A DNA stretch of 64,000 nucleotides from Streptococcus parasanguinis (GTDB lineage Bacteria; Bacillota; Bacilli; Lactobacillales; Streptococcaceae), in assembly GCF_001073155.1 (NCBI RefSeq), contig NZ_JVEE01000035.1, positions 90,012-154,011 on the forward strand, written 5' to 3'. The notes under the pieces were generated by a model. It saw only the letters and a program-made list of their open reading frames with translations. It searched no databases and was not told where the DNA came from. Shown here piece after piece: positions 44,288 to 51,976 of the stretch. Both the position numbers and the translations under genes were made by a program. Position 1 is the stretch's first letter, and every line of letters starts with the position of its first letter.

Positions 44288-44865
44288 TGGCAAAGGATAC
44301 AAGGTCCAGAATTATCAGAGTAGCAGAGGAAATTTTCCGAAAAGAACCTTACCAGAAGGTGGGAATTAGGCAGATTGCTCAAGCTGCAGGATGTTCACAT
44401 ACAGCTATTTATCAGTATTTTAAAAAGAAAGAGGATATTTTATATGCAGTAGCGGAAAAACCGTTAACTCATCTCTATCATACTTGCTTAGAAATCAGCC
44501 ATTCCAAGCAGACTGATAAAGAACGTCTGCTCCAAATCTGTCAAACATATGTGGATTTTGGGTTTAGAGAACGAAGTTTTTATGAATTATTGATTTTTTA
44601 CCGTGGAGAGCATGAAGATCCAGGCGATTGTTCGCAACCGTTGATGCAATTGAGAATGAAAAGTTATCGTTTATTGGAAGAAGCTATTGATGTCTTTTTA
44701 CCGAAAGACTTATCTGATGCAGAAGTGCTAAATATTCGTAGTGGAATCTTTATTTTTTTACATGGCCTAGTGAGTATCTACAGTAGGGACAATGAAGAAT
44801 GTCCAGAACGCATTAAGCAACTACTGACTGATTTTATTTCTTTTAAAATAATAGAAATGAAATGA
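44287..44865 (+). CDS. TetR-family transcription regulator
   Basis: A 192-residue repressor. The N-terminal HTH is GIRQIAQAAGCSHTAIYQYF near residues 24-43 after the SRIIRVAEEIF helix; the C-terminal ligand domain has no recognised signature. Its ATG overlaps the hydrolase stop by one base, so the two are co-translated. The palindrome upstream of the pair suggests autoregulation, with the inducer possibly a substrate of the hydrolase (inference). Confidence 0.85.
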   Translation: MAKDTRSRIIRVAEEIFRKEPYQKVGIRQIAQAAGCSHTAIYQYFKKKEDILYAVAEKPLTHLYHTCLEISHSKQTDKERLLQICQTYVDFGFRERSFYELLIFYRGEHEDPGDCSQPLMQLRMKSYRLLEEAIDVFLPKDLSDAEVLNIRSGIFIFLHGLVSIYSRDNEECPERIKQLLTDFISFKIIEMK

Positions 44866-45055
44866 GTTGGAATAACTTATGGGGCTTCTACAGTAAACTT
44901 GGATTGAAAAAACTAAGTTCTTTTATTGCCTTATTTTCCCCTCTTGCCTGCCTATCTATAAATTGAAGATTTTGTCCTTTGGTATTGATTTCGCTTAAAC
45001 TAATTTTTATGTTACAATAAGAACGAACCGATAAAACAGTAAACGAGACCTATTC

Positions 45056-45706
45056 ATGATTACAATCATTAATCCCATACGTTTGACACGTCAGCCATTT
45101 TTCAAGGACTTGATCAACTATTTGGATCAGCACGACGATGTGATCCTGCGGCAAATCAAGGCCCAATTTCCAGATCAACCAGTGGATAAGCTGATGGAGG
45201 AGTATATCAAAGCGGGCTTGATCCTTCGAGAAAATAAACGCTACACCCTCAACCTGCCTTTCTTAGAGTCAGCTGATCTTATTGACTTGGATCAAGAGGT
45301 CTTTGTCCGAGAGGACAGTGCAGTTTATCAAGAATTAAAAGCCAAGGTCTTCCAAACGGAACTCCGCAATACTACCAATGAAGCGATTCTCATAGAGGAG
45401 ACGGACTTTGCGCGAAATGCACAGACCCTTTCCAATTACTTCTACAAGGTGAAACACCAATATCCATTGACAGAGGAGCAAGAGAAGCTCTATGTCATTT
45501 TAGGCGATGTCAATCCCGAGTATGCTCTCAAGTATATGACTAGCTTTTTGCTCAAGTTCCTCAAGAAAGAAGAAGTCCAGCAAAAGCGCAAGGACATCTT
45601 TGTCGATAGTTTAGAAGTCTTAGGTTATATCCGCAAAAATGATGAAGGCAAATATGAATTAGCAGTGGACTTGGATAAGGAAAGACTGATGTTTATCAAA
45701 CAATAG
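45056..45706 (+). CDS. DUF1803-family streptococcal protein
   Basis: A 216-residue cytoplasmic protein with no signal or membrane helix. It begins ITIINPIRLTRQPFFKDLINYL and looks alpha-helical, with winged-helix-like segments at both ends (QFPDQPVDKLMEEYIKAGLI, and VDSLEVLGYIRKNDEGKYEL). I recognise it as the DUF1803 protein next to murE in streptococci; its function is unknown. It is convergent with murE. The ribosome site (GAGA) is weak. Confidence 0.65.
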   Translation: MITIINPIRLTRQPFFKDLINYLDQHDDVILRQIKAQFPDQPVDKLMEEYIKAGLILRENKRYTLNLPFLESADLIDLDQEVFVREDSAVYQELKAKVFQTELRNTTNEAILIEETDFARNAQTLSNYFYKVKHQYPLTEEQEKLYVILGDVNPEYALKYMTSFLLKFLKKEEVQQKRKDIFVDSLEVLGYIRKNDEGKYELAVDLDKERLMFIKQ

Positions 45707-45710
45707 AAAG

Positions 45711-45742
45711 AGGCTAGGAAAACTTCCTAGCCTTGTTTTTTT
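45711..45742 (+). terminator. Terminator between DUF1803 gene and murE
   Basis: Perfect AGGCTAGGAA-aac-TTCCTAGCCT stem, then a T-rich run on the plus strand. The minus strand side (murE) has fewer T. Confidence 0.85.
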
Positions 45743-45744
45743 GA

Positions 45745-47190
45745 TTATAGATAACGTTCAGCGATGGCGGCGTCACCTGGATACTCTTCTTTTACGCCGT
45801 TGACAATTTGGTAGCAGTCCGCTCCTTTTCCGGCGATAATGACGGCATCTTCAGGCTTGCTGGTTGTTGCCATAGCCAGTTGAATGGCTTGCTCTCGATC
45901 TGCGATTTTCTCAACAGGGCGCGTGATGAAGCTGCTAATCTCTTCAGCGATAGCCAAAGGATCTTCATAGTTGGGATCATCAGCTGTGAGGAAGACTTGG
46001 ATCTCAGGATGCTCTTCTAAGAGTAAGCCAAAGTCCTTGCGGCGGCTCTCTCCCTTATTACCAGTTGATCCAAGTACCAGTGAAATGGTCCCTGTTTGAT
46101 GGGTTTCGACAACTGAGAGCAGTTTTTTCAAGCTATCTCCATTATGGGCGTAGTCGATGAAGACCTTAGCGCCATTTTTCTGAGTCAAGACTTCCATTCG
46201 GCCAGGAACACGCGTCTTAGCAATTCCCTCTTTGATGTCTTCAAGACTCGCACCTAGACGAAGGCAGGCAAGACCTGCAGCCACAGCATTTTCTTGGTTG
46301 AAATGTCCAATCAGTTGGATTTCATAGTTTCCAGCTAATTTACCAGTGGCTGAGAAGCTGAAGGCCTTAGAGTTTTCAATTTGATTCTCAGACTGGCTTC
46401 CATAAAAATCGTGGTCTTGGTTCGCGACTTGGTCCGCTAAAACTTGGAAATGATCCATATCACTATTGATGACAACGGCTTGGCTGTTCTTCATGAGGAG
46501 ACGTTTGTGGTAGAAATAATCCTCAAAAGTTGGGTGTTCAATCGGTCCAATATGGTCAGGACTGATGTTGAGAAAAACACCAACGTCAAAGGTCAGACCG
46601 TAAACTCGTTTTACCAGATAAGCTTGACTGGAAACTTCCATAATGAGGTGGGTCCGATCATTGGCTACTGCCTCAGCCATCATGGCAAAAAGATCCAAGC
46701 TCTCTGGAGTTGTCAGGGTCGATTTAAAGAAGTTTTTACCATCCAGCGTCGTATTCATAGTCGACAGCATAGCTGGTCGGTGACTTTGTTCCAAAATATG
46801 GTAAGCAAAATAGGCCGCGGTTGTCTTTCCCTTAGTCCCTGTGAAGGCCAATAGTTTTAATTGTTTCTCAGGGTGCCCATAAAACTCCATGGCAATTAAG
46901 CTCATGGCCTGTTTGATATTATTGACGAGGATGGCAGGAATACCAACTTCATAATCTTTTTCAGAGACATAAAAGCCGAGTCCATTAGAAATAGCCTGTT
47001 CCAGGTATTCTTTTTTGAAACTCGCCCCTTTAACAAAAAAGAGGGTACTAGCAGAAACCTTACGGCTATCATAGCTAATGGCATCAAAACTTGTTCCTTC
47101 TAGATGGTAGTAGTATTCACCATTTACTAGAACTTCTCGGAAATTTTGGTCATGTTTTAAAATGTTGAGGGTTTGTTCAATTGTAATCAT
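45745..47190 (-). CDS. murE: UDP-MurNAc-L-alanyl-D-glutamate--L-lysine ligase
   Basis: Adds L-lysine to the peptidoglycan precursor. The 481-residue protein has the ATP loop FTGTKGKTT near residue 116 and the C-terminal residue-selecting motif DDPNYEDP near 406; the absence of the DNPR motif used for diaminopimelate supports lysine as substrate. lysA in this window makes that lysine. Divergent from the flippase gene, with the two ORFs' promoters in the short gap near 47191-47277. Confidence 0.93.
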   Translation of the reverse strand: MITIEQTLNILKHDQNFREVLVNGEYYYHLEGTSFDAISYDSRKVSASTLFFVKGASFKKEYLEQAISNGLGFYVSEKDYEVGIPAILVNNIKQAMSLIAMEFYGHPEKQLKLLAFTGTKGKTTAAYFAYHILEQSHRPAMLSTMNTTLDGKNFFKSTLTTPESLDLFAMMAEAVANDRTHLIMEVSSQAYLVKRVYGLTFDVGVFLNISPDHIGPIEHPTFEDYFYHKRLLMKNSQAVVINSDMDHFQVLADQVANQDHDFYGSQSENQIENSKAFSFSATGKLAGNYEIQLIGHFNQENAVAAGLACLRLGASLEDIKEGIAKTRVPGRMEVLTQKNGAKVFIDYAHNGDSLKKLLSVVETHQTGTISLVLGSTGNKGESRRKDFGLLLEEHPEIQVFLTADDPNYEDPLAIAEEISSFITRPVEKIADREQAIQLAMATTSKPEDAVIIAGKGADCYQIVNGVKEEYPGDAAIAERYL

Positions 47191-47277
47191 AAAACTATTG
47201 TAAACCTAAAGTCCCTATTTTACAAGTGTCATGGAAAAGTTTATAATGAAGAGAAGAAGAAACGAAAGAGGACACCA

Positions 47278-48906
47278 ATGAGTCACGAACAAAATGACCA
47301 GCAAGCCCAGATGCTACGCGGGACTGCCTGGATGACAGCCAGCAACTTTATCAGCCGTTTGCTAGGAGCTGCTTATATTATTCCTTGGTATATTTGGATG
47401 GGAAAATATGGGCCACAAGCCAACGGTCTTTTTACAATGGGTTACAATATCTATGCTTGGTTTCTCTTGATTTCGACAGCCGGAGTACCCGTAGCTGTTG
47501 CCAAGCAAGTAGCCAAATACAATACCCGGGACCAAGCCGATCATAGTTTTGCTTTGATTCGAGGCTTCTTGAAATTTATGGGAATTCTAGGCCTTGGATT
47601 TGCCATTCTCATGTATCTTTTGTCTCCTGTTTTTGCGAGTCTTTCAGGTGGGGGAAAAGAGTTGATTCCGATCATGCAGAGCCTTTCTTGGGCTGTCTTG
47701 ATCTTTCCTTCCATGAGTGTCATTCGAGGATTTTTCCAAGGTTTTAACAACATGAAGCCTTACGCCATTAGCCAGATTGCAGAACAAGTGATCCGGGTCA
47801 TCTGGATGTTGCTCACGACCTTCTTCATCATGAAGATTGGCTCAGGAGACTATGTGCAGGCTGTGACGCAGTCGACCTTTGCTGCCTTTATTGGTATGGG
47901 AGCGAGCCTTCTGGTGCTCTTTTATTACCTTGCAAAGACAGGCTTACTCTCTTCTATTTTTAGAAAGCAAGAGGGAAGTGAAGGAATTGACACTCGGGCT
48001 CTCTTGATCGATACGATTCGGGAGGCTATTCCTTTTATCATTACTGGTTCTGCGATTCAGCTCTTCCAAATTGTTGACCAGATGACCTTTATCAATGTCA
48101 TGTCTTGGTTCACAGATTATAGTCAAAAGCAGCTCTTGGTCATGTTTAGTTATTTCTCTGCTAATCCAAACAAAATCACCATGATCTTGATTGCGGTAGC
48201 GACTTCGATTGGGGGAGTTGGGATTCCTCTGTTGACAGAGAATTATGTGAAGGGGGACCTAAAAGCAGCTGGGAAGCTCGTACAGGATAACTTGACCATG
48301 TTGCTAGCTTTCTTGCTTCCAGCCACCTTTGGTGCAGTAGCAGTCGCAAAACCACTTTATACGGTTTTCTATGGGCAACCGGATGGCTTGGCCTTAGGAC
48401 TCTTCATCGTAGCGATGTTGCAGACCGTAATTCTCGGTCTTTACACGGTCTTATCGCCAATGATTCAAGCCCTCTTTCAAAATCGCAAGGCCATTCGCTA
48501 CTTCCTTTATGGTGTAGTGGTGAAATTGGTCCTACAAATTCCATTTATTTTGGTCTTTCGTTCTTATGGGCCGCTTTTGTCAACGACTATTGCGTTAATG
48601 GTCCCAATCGTTCTCATGTATCGGGAGATCCAAACCATTACTCAGTTTAATCGAACCATCATCTTCAAGCGGACCTTACTTGGTTCTATCCTGACTGTGG
48701 TGATGCTACTTGGAGTCTTGATCGCAGGCTTGATTTTGGGCTGGATTTTCCCACCAAATGGCCGTGTATCGAGCATGATTTATATCATCGTCATTGGCGG
48801 ATTAGGAGTTGTTATCTATGGAGCCTTAGGATTATGGCTACGGTATTTTGACCGCTTTATCGGAGGTCAAGCTGCACGTTTCAGACAAAAATTCCGCATC
48901 AAATAA
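47278..48906 (+). CDS. MOP-superfamily lipid II flippase, YtgP/MurJ type
   Basis: A 542-residue polytopic membrane protein with about 14 helices, starting with LRGTAWMTASNFISRLLGAAYIIPWY. This is the streptococcal YtgP family, which supplies MurJ flippase activity for lipid II. ATG 47278 follows GAAAGAGGA and a TATAAT at 47241-47246; the in-frame start at 47173 would overlap murE and precede the promoter. Its placement beside murE fits a cell-wall role. A GAGGTTGGAC hairpin follows, then repeat R2. Confidence 0.85.
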   Translation: MSHEQNDQQAQMLRGTAWMTASNFISRLLGAAYIIPWYIWMGKYGPQANGLFTMGYNIYAWFLLISTAGVPVAVAKQVAKYNTRDQADHSFALIRGFLKFMGILGLGFAILMYLLSPVFASLSGGGKELIPIMQSLSWAVLIFPSMSVIRGFFQGFNNMKPYAISQIAEQVIRVIWMLLTTFFIMKIGSGDYVQAVTQSTFAAFIGMGASLLVLFYYLAKTGLLSSIFRKQEGSEGIDTRALLIDTIREAIPFIITGSAIQLFQIVDQMTFINVMSWFTDYSQKQLLVMFSYFSANPNKITMILIAVATSIGGVGIPLLTENYVKGDLKAAGKLVQDNLTMLLAFLLPATFGAVAVAKPLYTVFYGQPDGLALGLFIVAMLQTVILGLYTVLSPMIQALFQNRKAIRYFLYGVVVKLVLQIPFILVFRSYGPLLSTTIALMVPIVLMYREIQTITQFNRTIIFKRTLLGSILTVVMLLGVLIAGLILGWIFPPNGRVSSMIYIIVIGGLGVVIYGALGLWLRYFDRFIGGQAARFRQKFRIK

Positions 48907-48941
48907 ATCAGAGGTTGGACATTTATGTCCAGTCTCTGATT
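48906..48941 (+). terminator. Hairpin after the flippase gene
   Basis: AATCAGAG-gt-TGGAC / GTCCA-gt-CTCTGATT; no T-tract, so weak as a terminator. Confidence 0.6.
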
Positions 48942-48959
48942 GAGGACAAAGTTATCTTG

Positions 48960-49097
48960 AAAACTTTCCTTAAGTGAGTACGGACGTCAGCGAACTTCGA
49001 AGAAGTTCCATGACTTAGTTTTGAGCCTGAGGTCTCAAAACTCCCGAGTGCCTGAAACAATACAGTTTCAGGCACTTTTCTCACAGCGGAAAGTTTC
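48960..49097. repeat. R2 structured intergenic repeat, copy 2
   Basis: Same outer stem and three hairpins as copy 1. Hairpin 2 here is AGTTTTGAG / CTCAAAACT, where copy 1 has AGTTTTGAA / TTCAAAACT: an A-T pair replaced by G-C. Hairpin 1 loop is gaa instead of cac. It lies between the flippase gene and metB. The rest of this gap, to 49180, shows nothing else. Confidence 0.85.
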
Positions 49098-49180
49098 AGT
49101 AGATGATTGAATAATTCTAACGAATAATTTTTTATAGAATTTATTCGATTTGTAAAGAAGAACTGTTTGTCTATACTCTC

Positions 49181-49210
49181 AGGCTGGACATTAGAGACCA
49201 GCCTTTTCTT
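49181..49210 (+). terminator. Terminator upstream of metB
   Basis: AGGCTGG / CCAGCC stem with TTTTCTT. Confidence 0.7.
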
Positions 49211-49313
49211 ATAGTTTGAAACTATAGCTAGGTCTTGAAAATGGGAAAACCGCTCTCCTCATAATAGTGATAAAATAGTAAGCAGTTAGATTGAATGTTT
49301 ATCGGAGGGCAAT

Positions 49314-50411
49314 ATGAGTAAAAAACGCAATATCAATACTATCTTGGCACAGGCAGGAATCAAGTCGGATCAAGCAACGGGAGCTTTGACGACTCCTTTG
49401 CATTTCTCTACGACTTACCAGCACCCAGAATTTGGTCAGTCTACAGGTTTTGACTATACCCGCACGAAAAATCCAACACGCGCAACAGCTGAGAAGACTT
49501 TGGCAGCTATCGAAAGTGCAGACTATGCTTTGGCGACAAGCTCTGGAATGTCAGCCATCGTGCTTGCTTTTAGCATTTTCCCAGTTGGTTCAAAAGTCTT
49601 GGCCGTTCGTGACCTTTATGGAGGTTCTTTCCGTTGGTTTAACCAACAAGAGCAAGAGGGTCGTTTCTCTTTCACCTATGCCAATACAGAAGAAGAACTG
49701 ATCCACCATCTAGATAATGATCCGGTGGATGTCCTCTATATTGAAACACCAACAAATCCATTGATGTTGGAATTTGATATTGCTCATTTAGCTAAATTGG
49801 CCCATGCAAAAGGTGCCAAAGTCGTGGTGGACAATACCTTCTATAGCCCGATCTATCAACGCCCAATTGAAGAGGGAGCTGATATTGTCCTACATTCAGC
49901 AACCAAGTACCTAGCTGGTCACAACGATGTCTTGGCTGGTGTTGTCGTGACAAATGATGCGGACTTGTATGACAAACTCTTTTACAACTTGAACACGACA
50001 GGTGCTGTTCTTTCCCCATTTGACAGCTATCTGCTGATCCGTGGTCTCAAGACGCTCTCTATCCGGATGGAGCGCTCTACAGAGAATGCTCGCAAGGTGG
50101 TCGAGTTTTTGAAAACCTCCCCTCAGGTCAAAGAAGTCCTCTACACTGGAAAAGGTGGAATGGTCTCCTTTAAAATTCAAGATGAGAAAAAAATTCCTAA
50201 CTTGTTGAATTCCCTTCAAGTCTTTACCTTTGCAGAAAGTCTTGGTGGAGTTGAAAGTTTGATCACTTATCCTACCACTCAAACTCATGCGGACATTCCT
50301 GCAGAAGTTCGCCATTCATATGGTTTGACAGATGATCTTCTTCGGTTGTCCATCGGAATCGAAGATGCGGATGATTTGATTGAAGATTTGAAACAAGCAT
50401 TGGAGGCTTAA
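49314..50411 (+). CDS. Trans-sulfuration PLP enzyme (cystathionine gamma-synthase/lyase family)
   Basis: A 365-residue Cys/Met metabolism enzyme. The PLP lysine is in LHSATKYLAGHNDV near residue 195, and the N-terminal TPLHFSTTYQ and FDYTRTKNPTR motifs are typical. Such enzymes act as MetB, MetC or as cysteine/homocysteine lyases; the exact reaction cannot be read. CGGAGGG precedes the ATG. The next gene begins one base after the stop, so the pair forms a sulfur amino-acid operon. Confidence 0.88.
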   Translation: MSKKRNINTILAQAGIKSDQATGALTTPLHFSTTYQHPEFGQSTGFDYTRTKNPTRATAEKTLAAIESADYALATSSGMSAIVLAFSIFPVGSKVLAVRDLYGGSFRWFNQQEQEGRFSFTYANTEEELIHHLDNDPVDVLYIETPTNPLMLEFDIAHLAKLAHAKGAKVVVDNTFYSPIYQRPIEEGADIVLHSATKYLAGHNDVLAGVVVTNDADLYDKLFYNLNTTGAVLSPFDSYLLIRGLKTLSIRMERSTENARKVVEFLKTSPQVKEVLYTGKGGMVSFKIQDEKKIPNLLNSLQVFTFAESLGGVESLITYPTTQTHADIPAEVRHSYGLTDDLLRLSIGIEDADDLIEDLKQALEA

Positions 50412-50412
50412 G

Positions 50413-51576
50413 ATGACCAAATATGATTTCACGACTTTACCGAATCGCTTGACCCACCATACCTACAAGTGGAAAGAAACTGAGACAGATCCAGAAATCA
50501 TTCCAGCTTGGATCGCGGACATGGATTTTAATGTCATTCCAGAAGTACGAGAAGCTGTTATCGGCTATGCAGACCAAATGGTCTATGGCTATACCTATGC
50601 ATCAGATAGCCTTTACCAGTCTATCCTTGATTGGGAAAAAGAAGAGCATGGCTATTCCTTTGAAAAGGAAGCTGTCGTCTTTATCGAAGGTGTTGTTCCA
50701 GCCATTTCAACAGCCATTCAAGCCTTTACTAAGGAAGGGGATGCTGTCTTAATCAATACGCCGGTCTATCCTCCATTTGCCAGAAGTGTCAAGCTCAATC
50801 GTCGAAAATTGATCGAAAATTCATTAGTTGAAAAGGATGGTCTTTTCCAAATTGATTTTGATCAGCTGGAAAAAGACATTGTGGAGCAAGAGGTGAAACT
50901 CTATGTTTTGTGTAATCCGCACAATCCTGGAGGCCGTGTATGGGATCGTGAAGTCTTGGAAAAAATCGGCCACCTCTGTCAAAAACATGGTGTCCTTCTC
51001 GTTTCAGATGAGATCCACCAAGATTTGGCCTTGTTTGGCCACCGTCATACCAGCTTTAATACGGTTGATCCAAGTTTTAAAGATTTCAGCCTGATCTTAA
51101 CTAGTGCAACCAAGACTTTCAATATTGCAGGAACAAAAAATTCCTATGTGGTCATTGAAAATCCAAAGCTTCGTACGGCTTTTAAACAACGGCAATTGGC
51201 CAATAACCAACATGAAATCTCAGGATTGGGCTATATTGCAACAGAAGCGGCTTATCGCCATGGTAAACCTTGGTTGACGGAACTCAAGCAAGTCTTTGAA
51301 AAACACATCGACTATGTGGTAGATGAATTGCATGAAAAGACCAAAATCCGTGTCATGAAACCCCAAGGAACCTATCTTCTTTGGTTGGACTTTTCCGCCT
51401 ATCCTTATAGCGATGATGAGCTGCATGCTAAAATCCATGACCAAGCCAAATTGATTTTGAACCGTGGAACAGATTTCGGAAAAGAAGGAACCTTACATGC
51501 CCGCCTCAATGTAGCAGCTCCCTTCACCCTCATTGAAGAAATTACCAAACGTTTGGTGGAAACTTTTCACAAATAA
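50413..51576 (+). CDS. PatB/MalY-type C-S lyase (cystathionine beta-lyase)
   Basis: A 387-residue fold-type I aminotransferase-like enzyme of the MalY/PatB group. The start MTKYDFTTLPNRLTHHTYKW and WIADMDFN near 35 are typical, PLP lysine in TSATKTFNIAGTKN near 233. Members split cystathionine or cysteine, releasing H2S in oral streptococci. GGAGG in the end of the preceding gene is its ribosome site. The M-box of mgtA follows. Confidence 0.88.
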   Translation: MTKYDFTTLPNRLTHHTYKWKETETDPEIIPAWIADMDFNVIPEVREAVIGYADQMVYGYTYASDSLYQSILDWEKEEHGYSFEKEAVVFIEGVVPAISTAIQAFTKEGDAVLINTPVYPPFARSVKLNRRKLIENSLVEKDGLFQIDFDQLEKDIVEQEVKLYVLCNPHNPGGRVWDREVLEKIGHLCQKHGVLLVSDEIHQDLALFGHRHTSFNTVDPSFKDFSLILTSATKTFNIAGTKNSYVVIENPKLRTAFKQRQLANNQHEISGLGYIATEAAYRHGKPWLTELKQVFEKHIDYVVDELHEKTKIRVMKPQGTYLLWLDFSAYPYSDDELHAKIHDQAKLILNRGTDFGKEGTLHARLNVAAPFTLIEEITKRLVETFHK

Positions 51577-51579
51577 GTG

Positions 51580-51608
51580 TTGACTTTCTGTAAGTGAAGG
51601 AGTACAAT
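51580..51608 (+). promoter_or_regulatory. Promoter of the mgtA leader
   Basis: TTGACT (51580-51585), 17-bp spacer, TACAAT (51603-51608), start near 51615. Confidence 0.7.
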
Positions 51609-51614
51609 AAACTC

Positions 51615-51774
51615 GAAATACGGTAGGTGAGGCTACCACAAGGATACGGATGACTACCGCAAAGCAGTGGAGACACTACTCGTTGGTTAACAGTCCTGAT
51701 CGCAAAGGTCAAGACTAAGCTCATTTCATTGCCTTGCGGAGCTAAAGCTTGGACGGTCAGTTTTTTGAGAGTTT
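51615..51774 (+). ncRNA. M-box (ykoK) magnesium riboswitch
   Basis: Conserved M-box blocks occur in order: GGTAGGTGAGGCTACC, GATACGGATGACTACCGC, GTGGAGACACTACTCG followed by TTGGTTAACAG, and GCGGAGCTAAAGCTTGGACG. The downstream terminator and the Mg2+ ATPase gene fit Mg2+-responsive transcription attenuation. Confidence 0.88.
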
Positions 51775-51802
51775 TGATTGAAAAATTAATGACGAGTTTC
51801 AT

Positions 51803-51835
51803 GAGTCCTACCGATCGAGGGTAGGACTCTTTTTT
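51803..51835 (+). terminator. M-box terminator
   Basis: Perfect GAGTCCTACC-gatcgag-GGTAGGACTC stem and T-run. Its arms resemble the GGTAGG/CTACC of the aptamer, so competing pairings are possible. Confidence 0.88.
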
Positions 51836-51868
51836 ATGCCTTACCAAGAAAAGAGAAAGGAGAGAGCT

Positions 51869-51958
51869 ATGATACAAATTGACGATCATCCCGAACCGCA
51901 CCGAACCAGCCAATCGCTGATTTGTGTCGTAGGGACTCCAAAAGTGATTGGCTCCTGA
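51869..51958 (+). CDS. 29-codon upstream ORF before mgtA
   Basis: Encodes a peptide beginning MIQIDDHPEPHRTSQS and ending VIGS. AAAGGAGAGAG (ribosome site) lies at suitable spacing from the ATG, a stronger site than many genes here have. The first eleven codons hold three acidic residues and two prolines. Codons 14 onward overlap a perfect hairpin, AGCCAATC (51908-51915) with GATTGGCT (51946-51953). It stops 18 nt before the mgtA ATG. It recalls the enterobacterial MgtL leader, which has an acidic/proline start, but no homology is claimed. Coding status is inferred. Confidence 0.5.
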   Translation: MIQIDDHPEPHRTSQSLICVVGTPKVIGS

Positions 51959-51976
51959 TTGAAAAAGGAGATACCA

